64,000 bases of DNA from Rummeliibacillus pycnus_A (GCF_044359855.1 NZ_CP132291.1:434001-498000), one strand, 5' to 3'; counted from the first letter of the stretch, positions 1 to 9,684 are shown. The notes: generated from the sequence alone by a model not told the origin. Numbers and translations are program-made.

Positions 1-2
1 AA

Positions 3-1562
3 ATGGATATTTTAGGTAATCGAACGTTGCGTTCATTATTAGCGGATAAGGTCAATCAACATGTGGAGAAGTACTTTATCCACTATGAGGATGCTAATGA
101 GCAACGATTCAAAAAAACGTATACAGAGTTTCAAACTGAAGTGAATAAATTAAGTAATGCTTTTATGAACTTAGGTCTTAAAAAAGGTGATCATGTTGTT
201 TTACATTTGCCAAACAATATGGAATTTTTCACAACATGGTTTGCATTAGCAAACATTGGTGCGATTATGGTTCCTACAAATATTTTATCAACAGCGGATG
301 AGATGAAATATATTATTAATCATTCTGAAGCACTAGTTTTAATGACTGAAATTGAATACTTAGATAAATTCCAACAAATTCGCGAAGAAACTCCAACTAT
401 TCAAAAAATCATCGTTACAAGATGTAACTGTGCTATAGATTATGTACTAAATTTTGATGATTTATTAGCAAATACATCTACTAATACGCTAGATTTACCT
501 GAGATTGTTTCAGAAGATGTCGTAGCTATGCTTTACACTTCAGGAACAACGTCTAAACCTAAAGGTGTACAAGTTACAAATGCAAATTATATTTATGCTG
601 GTGAACTATTATCTAAATCGATTAACTTGAGCGAGAATGACCGACCATTCATTGTTTTACCTTTGTTCCATGGCAATGCACAATATTACTCAACTATGTC
701 AGCACTCGTTGTAGGTGCCAGTATCGCAGTAACTGAGAAATTCAGCGCATCTCGATATTTCAAACAAGCAAAGGCATTAGGTGGAACGATTGGGTCATTA
801 TTTGCTGCTCCTATACGAATGATACTTGCAAAAGAATATGACAACGCAGATCAAGATAATTCAATTCGTTTAATCCTATTTGCACAGTCAATAGCAGAAC
901 ATCAAATAACTTCATTTGAAGAAAAATTCGATTTAAAGCTTTTACAAATGTACGGGATGACAGAAACAATCGGCGTTCCATTAATCAATCCAATCAACGA
1001 TATTGCAAAAAATTTGAGCATCGGAAAACCAAGTATTGGCTATGAAGTAAAACTACTTGATGAAAATGGATATGAAGTAAACGATGGAGAAGTTGGCCAA
1101 ATAGCTGTCAAAGGTAGACGTGGTAGAACACTAATGAAGGGATATTTTAAAAATGACGAAGCAACAGAGCAAACATTCCAGGGGGATTGGTTATTAACAG
1201 GAGACAATGCACGCATCGGAGAAGATGGTTATTTCTATTTTGTTGATCGAATGAAGGATATGATCAAACGTTCAGGAGAGAACGTAGCAGCAAATGAAGT
1301 TGAAAGCGTTCTAGTAGAACATGAAGCAGTTTATGAAGTAGCTGTGATTGGAATTCCAGATGATATGCGTGATGAAGCGATTAAAGCCTATGTCATTTTA
1401 AATAAAAATGCAAAGGTAACTGAAAATGAACTAATTGAACACTGTAAAGAAAGATTAGCAAAGTTTAAAGTTCCGGATGTTATCGAATTTGTAGAGGATT
1501 TTCCACGAACACCTGTAGGGAAAATTCAGAAGCATATTCTGCGAAATTCGATTTCAATATAA
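3..1562 (+). CDS. CaiC-like acyl-CoA synthetase (AMP-forming)
   Basis: ANL-superfamily adenylate-forming ligase of 519 residues, normal for the family. It should activate a small carboxylic acid to its CoA thioester with ATP, in the cytoplasm. Visible motifs: the phosphate-binding loop LYTSGTTSKPKG at about 177-188, YGMTE at 317-321, TGD at 399-401, the hinge region DRMKDMIKRSGEN at 415-427, and the C-terminal adenylation lysine K507 in PVGKIQK. The N-terminus MDI and much of the sequence resemble crotonobetaine/carnitine-CoA ligase CaiC, but the substrate is not proven. The start lies two bases from the window edge, so its ribosome binding site is unseen; the match to the CaiC N-terminus supports it. 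It opens a three-gene operon with a transporter 16 bp downstream and an SDR. Confidence 0.85.
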   Translation: MDILGNRTLRSLLADKVNQHVEKYFIHYEDANEQRFKKTYTEFQTEVNKLSNAFMNLGLKKGDHVVLHLPNNMEFFTTWFALANIGAIMVPTNILSTADEMKYIINHSEALVLMTEIEYLDKFQQIREETPTIQKIIVTRCNCAIDYVLNFDDLLANTSTNTLDLPEIVSEDVVAMLYTSGTTSKPKGVQVTNANYIYAGELLSKSINLSENDRPFIVLPLFHGNAQYYSTMSALVVGASIAVTEKFSASRYFKQAKALGGTIGSLFAAPIRMILAKEYDNADQDNSIRLILFAQSIAEHQITSFEEKFDLKLLQMYGMTETIGVPLINPINDIAKNLSIGKPSIGYEVKLLDENGYEVNDGEVGQIAVKGRRGRTLMKGYFKNDEATEQTFQGDWLLTGDNARIGEDGYFYFVDRMKDMIKRSGENVAANEVESVLVEHEAVYEVAVIGIPDDMRDEAIKAYVILNKNAKVTENELIEHCKERLAKFKVPDVIEFVEDFPRTPVGKIQKHILRNSISI

Positions 1563-1578
1563 GAAAGAAGGGGATCAT

Positions 1579-2898
1579 ATGAAAAATTTAAGGGTTTTAT
1601 TAGCAAGTGTAGCTGGCTCTATTATTGAATGGTATGACTTTTACCTTTATGGTACTGCAACAGGACTTGTGTTTACGACATTATTCTTTCCTTCTTCGGA
1701 TCCATCTGTCTCCATCTTAATTGCTTTTGCCACTTTTGGTGCAGGTTACGCAGCGCGACCTCTAGGTAGTATTATTTTCGGCCACATGGGTGATAGGATA
1801 GGGAGAAAGGCATCGTTAATGCTGACATTGATTGGGATGGGCGGAAGTTCATTTTTAATTGGGTTGCTTCCTACATACGCACAAGTAGGGGTAGCCGCTC
1901 CCATCATGCTTGTAGTATTACGCTTACTACAAGGGATTGCACTCGGTGGTGAATGGGGAGGAGCTGTACTTCTTGCAACCGAAACTGCAACAAAAGGCGT
2001 TCGCGGATTCTTCGGTTCTATTCCACAATTAGGGGTACCAATCGGGTTAGTATTAGGAACATTTAGTTTTACATTAATTAGTTCATTAACAACAGAAGCA
2101 CAATTTATGTCTTGGGGTTGGCGATTACCGTTTTTATTTAGTGCCGTATTAATTATTTTAGCTGTTTGGATACGTAGTGGTATTGAAGAGACGCCAGAAT
2201 TCAAGCGTAATAAAGAGCAAGGTGAGCTTGCAAAAGTACCTATTTTTGAGGCATTTAAATACAACAAAAAAGATATTTTTCGTTTAATCGGTTTAAAAGT
2301 AGGGGACGGACTTTTCAATGTATTCCTTATGTCTTTTATCTTGGTTTACGCAACTACACATCTTGGATACAGCCGTGATGTGGCATTATTCGCTTTGACA
2401 ATTAGCTGTGCAACGATGATCATTTCAATTCCTTTAGTTGGCTATTTATCTGATTTTATCGGTCGAAAAACAATTTATATCAGTGGAATTGTTGCGATGC
2501 TATTATTAGCTATTCCATATTTCACAATGATTCCTCAAAGTACAACTTGGTTTTACGCAATGCAAGTTATCTTATTAGGTGTAATATGGGGTTCCATTTT
2601 CTCAACACAAGGAACACTTTTCTCAGAACTATTCCCAGCAAATGTACGTTATACAGGCCTTTCACTTGGATATCAAGTAGCTGCCGCTATCTGCGGATTT
2701 GGCCCAATGCTTTGGACTGAATTGGGTGCTAAATACGGCGCTTCACCATATTTGTTTGGTGGATTGATGATTGCTGGGTTATTGATTTCACTCACTTTAG
2801 CCATTTTCGCACCGGACACACGAAAAATAACGCAATATGCGGATCAGCCAGAAGCTGCTGAGATCTCTCAACCATCAATAGATAAAGTATCTGTTTAA
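1579..2898 (+). CDS. MFS transporter, metabolite:H+ symporter (MHS) family
   Basis: Membrane protein of 439 residues with about 12 predicted helices. The N-terminal EWYDFYLYG stretch and the GDRIGRK loop between helices 2 and 3 are typical of the MHS family (ProP, ShiA, KgtP, CitA relatives), which import organic acids or betaines with protons. An AGAAGGGG ribosome binding site sits just before the ATG at 1579. It follows the acyl-CoA ligase by 16 bp and precedes an SDR gene, so it most likely imports the acid that the ligase activates. The substrate cannot be read from sequence. Confidence 0.85.
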   Translation: MKNLRVLLASVAGSIIEWYDFYLYGTATGLVFTTLFFPSSDPSVSILIAFATFGAGYAARPLGSIIFGHMGDRIGRKASLMLTLIGMGGSSFLIGLLPTYAQVGVAAPIMLVVLRLLQGIALGGEWGGAVLLATETATKGVRGFFGSIPQLGVPIGLVLGTFSFTLISSLTTEAQFMSWGWRLPFLFSAVLIILAVWIRSGIEETPEFKRNKEQGELAKVPIFEAFKYNKKDIFRLIGLKVGDGLFNVFLMSFILVYATTHLGYSRDVALFALTISCATMIISIPLVGYLSDFIGRKTIYISGIVAMLLLAIPYFTMIPQSTTWFYAMQVILLGVIWGSIFSTQGTLFSELFPANVRYTGLSLGYQVAAAICGFGPMLWTELGAKYGASPYLFGGLMIAGLLISLTLAIFAPDTRKITQYADQPEAAEISQPSIDKVSV

Positions 2899-2957
2899 AC
2901 TTTTCAAATAATTTAAAAGTAGAGACATAGCCCTCTACTTTGTTACGGGGTGAGAAT

Positions 2958-3695
2958 ATGTCAAAACAAGTAGCCATTGTAACAGGCGCGGCAAGTGGCA
3001 TTGGTCAAGGCATTGCCATAGCTTTAGATCAAAAAGACATTCAAATCGTATTAGTAGATAAAAATTCTTGCGATGACACGATCAAACAATTGCAAGGTGA
3101 TGGACATGTTGAACACTTAGGTGATATTAGAGAGGCAGAATTTATTAAACATGTCGTGGAAGATACTTCTAATACTTTTGGACATATCGATATTTTAGTT
3201 AATAACGCTGGTACAGCTAGTCGATTAAATTTAGAAACAATGACAGTGGATGATTGGGAACGGGATATTAACACGAATTTATTAGCAACTTTCTTATTTA
3301 CGAAGGCGGTTGTTTATCCTTACATGAAAAATCAAGAAGCAGGTCGAATTGTTAATATTAGCTCTATTTCCGGCATGAATGGTGGCGCAAAATCAGGTGA
3401 TGAAACAATCGGAAGATCTGGACCTGCCTATGCAGCATCAAAAGGTGGAGTTATTGCGCTAACTAAGTGGGTAGCAAGAGAAATTGGACAATACAATATT
3501 ACCTGCAATTCCGTCGCACCTGGCGCTACGGAAACAGGAATTACAAAAGGTGTACCCTATGATACGAGCCATCAATCCATTGATCGAATGGGAAAACCAG
3601 CTGAAATTGCTTCAGCAGTTAGCTATTTAGTTTCAAAGGAAGCTAGTTATATAACGGGGCAAGTTATTGTTGTAGATGGTGGAGCTTATATGTAA
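2958..3695 (+). CDS. SDR-family NAD(P)-dependent oxidoreductase (FabG-like)
   Basis: Classical short-chain dehydrogenase of 245 residues. Seen: the nucleotide-binding TGAASGIG at 8-15, NNAG at 82-85, catalytic serines near 135-138, and YAASK at 158-162. The family reduces or oxidises hydroxy/keto groups with NAD(P)H. The start is set at the ATG at 2958, preceded by GGGGTGAG; an upstream in-frame TTG at 2940 has no ribosome binding site. Third gene of the ligase-transporter operon, so it probably oxidises a hydroxyacyl intermediate of the same pathway (inference). Confidence 0.85.
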   Translation: MSKQVAIVTGAASGIGQGIAIALDQKDIQIVLVDKNSCDDTIKQLQGDGHVEHLGDIREAEFIKHVVEDTSNTFGHIDILVNNAGTASRLNLETMTVDDWERDINTNLLATFLFTKAVVYPYMKNQEAGRIVNISSISGMNGGAKSGDETIGRSGPAYAASKGGVIALTKWVAREIGQYNITCNSVAPGATETGITKGVPYDTSHQSIDRMGKPAEIASAVSYLVSKEASYITGQVIVVDGGAYM

Positions 3696-3779
3696 ACCGA
3701 ATGATAGCTACCTTATTCGCAACTTGTCTCTATACCATCCGTAAAAACAATAAGTGCAATCAAGACAAAGCTATAATTT

Positions 3780-3824
3780 AACAAGCCAATGAAGTTCTTA
3801 AAAGCTTCATTGGCTTGTTTTAAT
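3780..3824. terminator. Bidirectional terminator between the ligase operon and the anti-sigma gene
   Basis: A perfect 15-bp inverted repeat (3780-3794 with 3805-3819) around a 10-nt loop, followed by TTTTAAT. It can stop transcription from both converging operons. Confidence 0.85.
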
Positions 3825-3849
3825 GTAACTTTAATACAGATAATCTAAC

Positions 3850-4398
3850 TCACTCTAAATAAGTACTAGTAGAATACTCATTACCTTTTTCATCCATCAC
3901 AATTCGAGGGGCAATGATTTGGAGCGTCATGGAGAAGTTTTCATCACCCGTAATATAAAAAGTATCACCTTTTGTTTTAATCTTAATATTTGAAATAACC
4001 TTCATGTTGTTTTTCAATCCAGCTAAGTCTTCTGTATCCATATAAGGTTTTATCGCGTTATCTATTTCATTGTTAACAATCGTTAATTTTCCTTTTGAAA
4101 AATTTAACGTATTTCCTTTATGAATACGATCAACAAATTGAATTTCTTTTAAATATGCTGCTTTAGCTTCATAAGTGCCCTTGACTGTATGTGAAGGCGG
4201 AGGAGTACTATTAAAATTAAGATAAAGAAAACCTGATAAAGTTACTAAAAATAAAGCCAAGACAATATAGGGTACTAAATAATAACGTCGTTTTTTTGCC
4301 AATTTGTTGCGAATGTTGGCTTTATGAATACTTGTAAAATGATTTTCATTGAAGATATTTTTTTCTAAGGAACTTCGAATTTGCTTATAGTCGTTCAT
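3850..4398 (-). CDS. Probable membrane anti-sigma factor
   Basis: Protein of 182 residues with a short cytoplasmic N-terminal part, a single membrane helix at about 36-62 after a KKRRYY basic flank, and an extracytoplasmic C-terminal domain. No family is recognised with certainty. It overlaps the end of the ECF sigma gene upstream, the classic arrangement of a sigma factor with its cognate membrane-bound anti-sigma, which suggests it sequesters that sigma until an envelope signal arrives (inference). The ATG at 4398 is preferred because AAAGAGGTGA lies five bases upstream; an upstream GTG falls inside that ribosome binding site. Confidence 0.65.
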   Translation of the reverse strand: MNDYKQIRSSLEKNIFNENHFTSIHKANIRNKLAKKRRYYLVPYIVLALFLVTLSGFLYLNFNSTPPPSHTVKGTYEAKAAYLKEIQFVDRIHKGNTLNFSKGKLTIVNNEIDNAIKPYMDTEDLAGLKNNMKVISNIKIKTKGDTFYITGDENFSMTLQIIAPRIVMDEKGNEYSTSTYLE

Positions 4399-4936
4399 AA
4401 TAATCACCTCTTTCTAATAATGGTTTTAGTTTTTCTCTACCACGGTTTAATCGAGTCTTTACTGTATTCTCATTCATATTGATAAGTTCGCTTATTTCTT
4501 GAATAGATAGTTCTTCATAATAAAAGAGTATGATCATTTCACGATATTTAAGAGGTAATTGCATAATAGCAGTTGCTAACTGTTCACTTGTTTCATTACT
4601 TTCTAAGTTTCGTTCAGGTGTTGATGTATTCGAAGTTAAATGTGCAAAGAGCTCATTTTGAACACTCACACGTTTAAACCATGCGGTTCGTAGAGAATCT
4701 TTTGCTCGATTTATTGTAATTCGATAGATCCATGCTTTATATGATTTAATTTTATGGCGGTTCTTATATTGATGAAAACAGGTTATGAACACATCCTGAA
4801 CAATTTCTTCTGCTTTTCCCCAGTCTTTACAGTAACCATAGGCCAAATTCGTTAACTTTTCACCGTATTCATCCATTAAATAGTTAAGCCACTCATATGA
4901 GTTAGAAAAATCCATCGTTTCTGCGTATGTATCCAT
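4385..4936 (-). CDS. ECF-type RNA polymerase sigma factor
   Basis: Sigma-70 family protein of 183 residues with region 2 (about 20-90, including the DVFITCF helix) and region 4 (about 125-175, with the HTH SIQEISELINMNENTVKTRL). It should direct RNA polymerase to envelope-stress type promoters. The start is the ATG at 4936 with AAAGGAGTG upstream. The longer frame from 4978 would begin upstream of the likely transcription start, because an ECF promoter lies at 4970-4996. It is followed by a membrane anti-sigma gene whose start it overlaps by 14 bp. Confidence 0.9.
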   Translation of the reverse strand: MDTYAETMDFSNSYEWLNYLMDEYGEKLTNLAYGYCKDWGKAEEIVQDVFITCFHQYKNRHKIKSYKAWIYRITINRAKDSLRTAWFKRVSVQNELFAHLTSNTSTPERNLESNETSEQLATAIMQLPLKYREMIILFYYEELSIQEISELINMNENTVKTRLNRGREKLKPLLERGDYYERL

Positions 4937-4969
4937 TTTTTCACTCCTTTCTTTTTCCATTTCCCTAAA

Positions 4970-4996
4970 GACGACCAAAAAGCTAACTGAGTTTCA
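4970..4996 (-). promoter_or_regulatory. ECF-type promoter of the sigma/anti-sigma operon
   Basis: On the minus strand TGAAAC (-35, plus positions 4991-4996) is separated by exactly 17 bp from CGTC (-10, 4970-4973). This is the usual ECF promoter pattern in Bacillus and points to autoregulation of the downstream sigma gene. Confidence 0.7.
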
Positions 4997-5252
4997 AAAG
5001 ATTGTAAATATACCGTAACAATAAAATCCTGGAAATAAGAAATTAAAATATACTTTTATTGGAAGCATCATTCATTTCCTTGTTCAAGTAAGTCTCGAAG
5101 TTCTCCTACTAGTTTCTGACATTATGATGCGTCATTAGATATAGAGATACATATTTTTGTTGAGATAATGTAAATTATCGATAATTTATTTTGATTCGGT
5201 GTTTCTTTTTTTATAAAAATATTATATTATCTAATCTGTGTTAGAAAAAACA

Positions 5253-5267
5253 ATGTAAACGCTTCCT
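5253..5267 (+). promoter_or_regulatory. Candidate CcpA cre site upstream of aspA
   Basis: The 15-mer ATGTAAACGCTTCCT fits the cre consensus WTGNAANCGNWNNCW at every fixed position. It lies 30 bp before the aspA start, where CcpA binding would repress under glucose. The rest of the 319-bp space back to the sigma gene is AT-rich and shows no gene. Confidence 0.6.
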
Positions 5268-5297
5268 AATTACATCATAGAACTGGAGAATATTATT

Positions 5298-6719
5298 ATG
5301 TTAACGACAGAATTTCGTATTGAAAAAGATTTTTTAGGAGAAAAAGAAATTCCGAAAGATGCTTATTATGGTGTTCAAACAACTAGAGCAATTGAAAACT
5401 TTCCGATTACGGGATATCGAATCCATCCTGAACTAATTAAATCTTTAGGTATTGTGAAAAAAGCAGCAGCACTAGCAAATATGGAAGTGGGCATGCTGGA
5501 AAAAGAAATTGGACAATATATTATTCAAGCATGTGATGAAGTCATTGCAGGAAAATGGAATGACCAATTTATCGTAGATCCAATTCAAGGCGGAGCAGGT
5601 ACATCTATTAACATGAATGCAAACGAAGTAATTGCAAATCGTGCGCTTGAATTGATGGGAGAAGAAAAAGGGAATTACAAATTAATTAGCCCAAATAGTC
5701 ATATTAATATGTCTCAATCAACAAATGATGCTTTTCCAACTGCTACTCATATCGCAGTTTTAAGTTTATTGAATAAATTACTTGATGCTTCTAAAACAAT
5801 GCAAAATGCATTTATTTCTAAAGCAAAAGAATTTGCAGGTATTATTAAAATGGGTCGTACACATCTTCAAGATGCTGTCCCAGTATTACTTGGACAAGAA
5901 TTTGAATCATATAGTCGTGTTGTTTCTCGAGACATTGATCGTATTTCACTGTCAAGACAACACCTATATGAAGTAAATATGGGAGCAACTGCCGTTGGTA
6001 CAGGATTGAATGCAGATCCAATATACATTGATGCTGTCGTTCGAAATCTTAGCGAATTAAGTGGCTTACCATTAAAAGGTGCAGAACATTTAGTTGATGC
6101 AACTCAAAATACGGATTGTTATACACAAGTATCAGCAAATTTAAAAGTTTGTATGATTAATATGTCTAAAATCGCAAATGACTTACGTTTAATGGCTTCT
6201 GGACCACGTGATGGCTTATTTGAAATCGTACTACCAGCTCGTCAACCAGGATCTTCAATTATGCCTGGTAAAGTAAATCCTGTTATGGCTGAAGTCTTGA
6301 ACCAAGTTGCTTTCCAAGTTATGGGTAATGATTTAACTATTTCAGCAGCTTCTGAAGCAGGTCAATTTGAATTAAATGTAATGGAACCTGTATTATTCTT
6401 TAATTTAATTCAATCGATTTCTACAATGAGTAATGTATTCACAGTATTTACAGAAAAATGTATAGTAGGTATTACAGCAAATGAAGAGCATCTAAAAGAA
6501 TATGTTGAAAAGAGTGTTGGGATTATAACAGCAGTAAACCCACATATCGGATATGAATTAGCTGCACAAATTGCTAAAGAAGCTATAGCTACAGGTGCTT
6601 CTGTCCGTGAACTTTGCATAAAATCTGGGGCTTTAACAGCAGAACAATTAGATAAGATTTTAGATCCTTATGCAATGACACAACCTGGTATTGCTGGTGG
6701 TAAATCTTTAGTTAAATAA
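5298..6719 (+). CDS. aspA: Aspartate ammonia-lyase
   Basis: Enzyme of 473 residues of the fumarase/aspartase superfamily, which cleaves L-aspartate to fumarate and ammonia. Seen: MSQSTND at 138-144, the conserved substrate loop GSSIMPGKVNP at 318-328 containing the catalytic serine (S319 by alignment with Bacillus AspB), and the GRTHLQDA stretch at 186-193. Length and N-terminus are normal for aspartase; fumarase C is less likely because of the overall AspA-type sequence. It is a single-gene unit with a cre box upstream and a strong terminator downstream. Fumarate made here links to the C4-dicarboxylate genes at 12.7-17.7 kb. Confidence 0.92.
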   Translation: MLTTEFRIEKDFLGEKEIPKDAYYGVQTTRAIENFPITGYRIHPELIKSLGIVKKAAALANMEVGMLEKEIGQYIIQACDEVIAGKWNDQFIVDPIQGGAGTSINMNANEVIANRALELMGEEKGNYKLISPNSHINMSQSTNDAFPTATHIAVLSLLNKLLDASKTMQNAFISKAKEFAGIIKMGRTHLQDAVPVLLGQEFESYSRVVSRDIDRISLSRQHLYEVNMGATAVGTGLNADPIYIDAVVRNLSELSGLPLKGAEHLVDATQNTDCYTQVSANLKVCMINMSKIANDLRLMASGPRDGLFEIVLPARQPGSSIMPGKVNPVMAEVLNQVAFQVMGNDLTISAASEAGQFELNVMEPVLFFNLIQSISTMSNVFTVFTEKCIVGITANEEHLKEYVEKSVGIITAVNPHIGYELAAQIAKEAIATGASVRELCIKSGALTAEQLDKILDPYAMTQPGIAGGKSLVK

Positions 6720-6766
6720 GTAAGTTCTTAAGTTTGTATAAAAGACTCTACTAAAATAAATTATTT

Positions 6767-6802
6767 AAAAAAGTGAACGAAATGATTCGTTCACTTTTTT
6801 TG
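6767..6802 (+). terminator. aspA terminator
   Basis: Inverted repeat AAAAAGTGAACGAA / TTCGTTCACTTTTT with a 4-nt loop, followed by a T run, about 50 bp after the aspA stop. Confidence 0.9.
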
Positions 6803-6985
6803 TGCATTATTGTTTTATTTGATACAATATTTGGTAAATAATTTTAAACAAGTAATCTTTCGAAATATCTTGCAGTTTAGTTGGAAAGAATAGAATAAAA
6901 TAGAATTATTTTTTTGTAATAAGATACTATATTGGTAGACATCATATAGCACCATTATTTTTATTGTACGAAGGAGGCTAACAAT

Positions 6986-7594
6986 TTGGAGCAAACAATA
7001 TGTTTAATTAGACATGGGGAAACAGTTTTTAATTCACAAGGGAGATACCAAGGACAACTTGATTCACCATTAACTCAAGATGGAATAGAACAAGTGAAAA
7101 ATATATCAAAGTTATTAAAACTTGTAATTGATGAGCCTAATGAATGGGAAATTATTTCGAGTCCATTAGGAAGGACCTTGCAAAGTACAGAAATTATATG
7201 TGAAATATTGGGATATGACTTGAATAAAGTGACTACTGACAGTCGATTAAAAGAGGTTTCAGTAGGTTCTTGGGCAGGTTTAACCACACAAGAAATTGAA
7301 TCTTCATGGCCAAAATTGCTTGAAAATACTGATACTTATAATTGGTATTTCAATTCTCCAGATGGGGAAAGCTATGATTCAGTTATGAGGAGAGTATCAG
7401 AATGGTTAGAAAGTATAAGGGATAAAAAGAAAGTTATTGCTGTATCGCACGGACTAACAGGAAGAATCATAAGGGGAGTTTATCAAAGTTTAGAAAAAGA
7501 TCAATTATTAAGATTGGAGGTATCTCAAAATACCTTCTTTAAATTGACCAATAATAAAATTGAAAGATTTTGTTATGAATATGATGAATTTTGA
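6986..7594 (+). CDS. Histidine phosphatase family protein
   Basis: Protein of 202 residues of the phosphoglycerate mutase-like superfamily. The phosphorylated histidine is in RHGE at 9-12 and the second catalytic histidine in VSHG (H155). Such proteins are broad phosphatases or cofactor-dependent mutases acting on small phosphorylated metabolites; the short length favours a phosphatase. The TTG start at 6986 is supported by AAGGAGG ten bases upstream. It stands alone between two hairpins. The substrate is unknown. Confidence 0.85.
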   Translation: MEQTICLIRHGETVFNSQGRYQGQLDSPLTQDGIEQVKNISKLLKLVIDEPNEWEIISSPLGRTLQSTEIICEILGYDLNKVTTDSRLKEVSVGSWAGLTTQEIESSWPKLLENTDTYNWYFNSPDGESYDSVMRRVSEWLESIRDKKKVIAVSHGLTGRIIRGVYQSLEKDQLLRLEVSQNTFFKLTNNKIERFCYEYDEF

Positions 7595-7726
7595 TTCCTA
7601 GATGTAACTAATGTTAACTTTTTTCTTTATTCACCTGATGAAAGCAATGGTAAAAGTTTCGTACTGTCATTTTGGGATTTTTTCCTTAAGCAATAAACCA
7701 ACAACTAAATTGTTTTAGTCGAAACG

Positions 7727-7756
7727 AGTAAGTGAACGACATATCGTTCACTTACT
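7727..7756. terminator. Hairpin downstream of the histidine phosphatase and the amidase
   Basis: Perfect 13-bp inverted repeat (7727-7739 with 7744-7756) with a 4-nt loop, placed between convergent genes. Only a weak T tail is present. Its arms share the GTGAACGA core with the aspA terminator. Confidence 0.55.
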
Positions 7757-7871
7757 TTGAAATCCCTTTGAGGACTTTTCAGCGACCTCTTATTATGATG
7801 GAGTTTGACGAAGTATATAATCTTTAGGCACGACGATAATGCCCATCTCAAATATTAAGAAAGACAATTAA

Positions 7872-8822
7872 TTAGACGTTTGTTGTTTTTTTTAGATCGT
7901 AGCGAATAATGTCTGATGGCATTTTTGGATGTGGGAATGTTAAATTGTTATAAACAGGAGCTTGTGAAATATCATTTATATAACATTCATCCACATTGCA
8001 GCCATCCTCTTTAAATTCTTTTAACATTTTTAAGAAGCCAAACATGCCAAATGCACCTGTCTCGCGAACACGACGTACCTCTTCAAAATCAACGTAAATA
8101 AATGTAAAGGACTCTTGGATGTTTAATTCTTCGATAATACGTCCTTCAGGGTCAACAGCTACCGTATTTCCCATTCCGGCCGGTCCAGCTTGATTCACAC
8201 TAATTACATAACATTGATTTTCCACTGCTCGAGTAATGGCAATCGGTGTATGATTGCGCAAGCCACCTATCCATTCACCTTGAAGAGTCGGTTTAATAAT
8301 CAGTTCTGCACCCTTCATTACTAAGTTACGTATTGATTCTGGATAATGTCCATCGGCACAAATGACAAAACCTACTTTTCCAACCCCAGGAATCTCGTAT
8401 ACAGGGAACTCATTTCCAGGTGATGAAACCTCTAATGGATATGGAATAAATACTTTTCGATATTTGAGCTTAATCTCACCCTCAGGAGAAATAAGTAGAG
8501 TCGTATTATACAGTTTTCCATCATTCCCACGTTCAACAAGTGAACCTGGAACAATCCATTTCTGCACTTCTTTTGCTTTATTACATAACGCTTGAATCGT
8601 AGGTCCATTTGGAATTGGTTCAGCCATTTCATCCCAAATCGTTGAATCATAACCGTTTAAAAATAACTCAGGAAAAACAATCATATCAACCGTTGGATTC
8701 ATGAATACTAATTTCTCAATATAACTGAAAATCGTCTGCAAATTTGTTCCCTTTGTTTTAGCACCATCTCCAGGTTCCATAAATGAAGCTACTTGAACAA
8801 CCCCAATGTTTAATGAACTCAT
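7872..8822 (-). CDS. Carbon-nitrogen hydrolase, aliphatic amidase-like
   Basis: Nitrilase-superfamily enzyme of 316 residues. The catalytic triad is visible: E52 in FPELF, K123 in KYRKVF, and C155 in ICADGHYPE. The ICADG.YPE context and the KGAEL stretch resemble aliphatic amidases and formamidases rather than nitrilases, so it probably hydrolyses a short-chain amide to acid and ammonia in the cytoplasm. The exact substrate is open. It is divergent from a LuxR-type regulator gene 116 bp away, which may control it (inference). Confidence 0.8.
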   Translation of the reverse strand: MSSLNIGVVQVASFMEPGDGAKTKGTNLQTIFSYIEKLVFMNPTVDMIVFPELFLNGYDSTIWDEMAEPIPNGPTIQALCNKAKEVQKWIVPGSLVERGNDGKLYNTTLLISPEGEIKLKYRKVFIPYPLEVSSPGNEFPVYEIPGVGKVGFVICADGHYPESIRNLVMKGAELIIKPTLQGEWIGGLRNHTPIAITRAVENQCYVISVNQAGPAGMGNTVAVDPEGRIIEELNIQESFTFIYVDFEEVRRVRETGAFGMFGFLKMLKEFKEDGCNVDECYINDISQAPVYNNLTFPHPKMPSDIIRYDLKKTTNV

Positions 8823-8938
8823 AAAACATTCCTCCTTTATACGATTAATTCAATTGTAAAGTGAAAATATTAGCAAATCTATTACCTTAAATGATAATAT
8901 TTTAGATAATTCGGAATATTTTTAGTGGAGGTTTGAAA

Positions 8939-9643
8939 ATGAACTTAAACATTGAAAAATTGAAATACATTTTACATGAACTTCACCAAATCCATCGAAT
9001 TGAAGATTTCCGTTCGCAAGTTTTACAGCTGTTTAACAAAGTATTCTATTTAGAGCAGTCAATATTTTGGCTGTGTAATGAGAGAGGAGAGATTACTCAT
9101 CCTTTAATGCTTAACCAAAATGAGAGTGATATTGAATTTTATCAGAAGCATTATATGTCCCAAGATTATTTGTTACCAATACATGTGAAAGATCGAATAA
9201 TCTCTAAAAACACTCTAAATTTACAAGATATTGTAACGACTTCAGAATATGAAAACAGTTCGTATTATAATGAGTTTATGAAAACGAGAGGCGTCTATCA
9301 CGAAATGGGAATGTATTTAAAATATGATGGCAAACTTATTGGTGGTATTTCATTCATTGGTGAAAAAGGCCATACTGCATTTTTGAATGATACAATTCTT
9401 TATTTAGAGCTGCTTGCCTATAATATCGCTTTACAGTGCAAACATCTTCAGCCGAATATCTCGAAAAATTTGTTAACAAAATCAGAGAAAACAGTATGCG
9501 AACTTATAGGGAAGGGTTGCTCGAATTCCATCATTTCACAAAAACTTTTTATAAGCGAAAATACAGTAAAAAAGCATATACAAAATATTTACAAAAAACT
9601 AAACGTAAATAACCGCGTTTCATTATTGAAAAAGATTGAATAA
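8939..9643 (+). CDS. LuxR-type HTH transcriptional regulator
   Basis: Regulator of 234 residues. The C-terminal 178-228 is a LuxR/GerE helix-turn-helix (LTKSEKTVCELIGKGCSNSIISQ followed by SENTVKKHI). The N-terminal 150 residues look like a GAF/autoinducer-type sensor fold but match no named family that I recognise. No receiver domain is present. The ATG at 8939 is chosen because AGTGGAGGT lies at the correct distance; a TTG six bases earlier is too close. Divergent from the amidase gene, whose expression it may control. Confidence 0.8.
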   Translation: MNLNIEKLKYILHELHQIHRIEDFRSQVLQLFNKVFYLEQSIFWLCNERGEITHPLMLNQNESDIEFYQKHYMSQDYLLPIHVKDRIISKNTLNLQDIVTTSEYENSSYYNEFMKTRGVYHEMGMYLKYDGKLIGGISFIGEKGHTAFLNDTILYLELLAYNIALQCKHLQPNISKNLLTKSEKTVCELIGKGCSNSIISQKLFISENTVKKHIQNIYKKLNVNNRVSLLKKIE

Positions 9644-9684
9644 GTATAACAGATGAGTTTTATTTAATATTAAGGAGGGCTAGT

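Noticed and set aside
1746..2318. 190-codon minus-strand frame within the MFS gene
   Set aside because: Antisense shadow of a clear transporter; no family match and no ribosome binding site.
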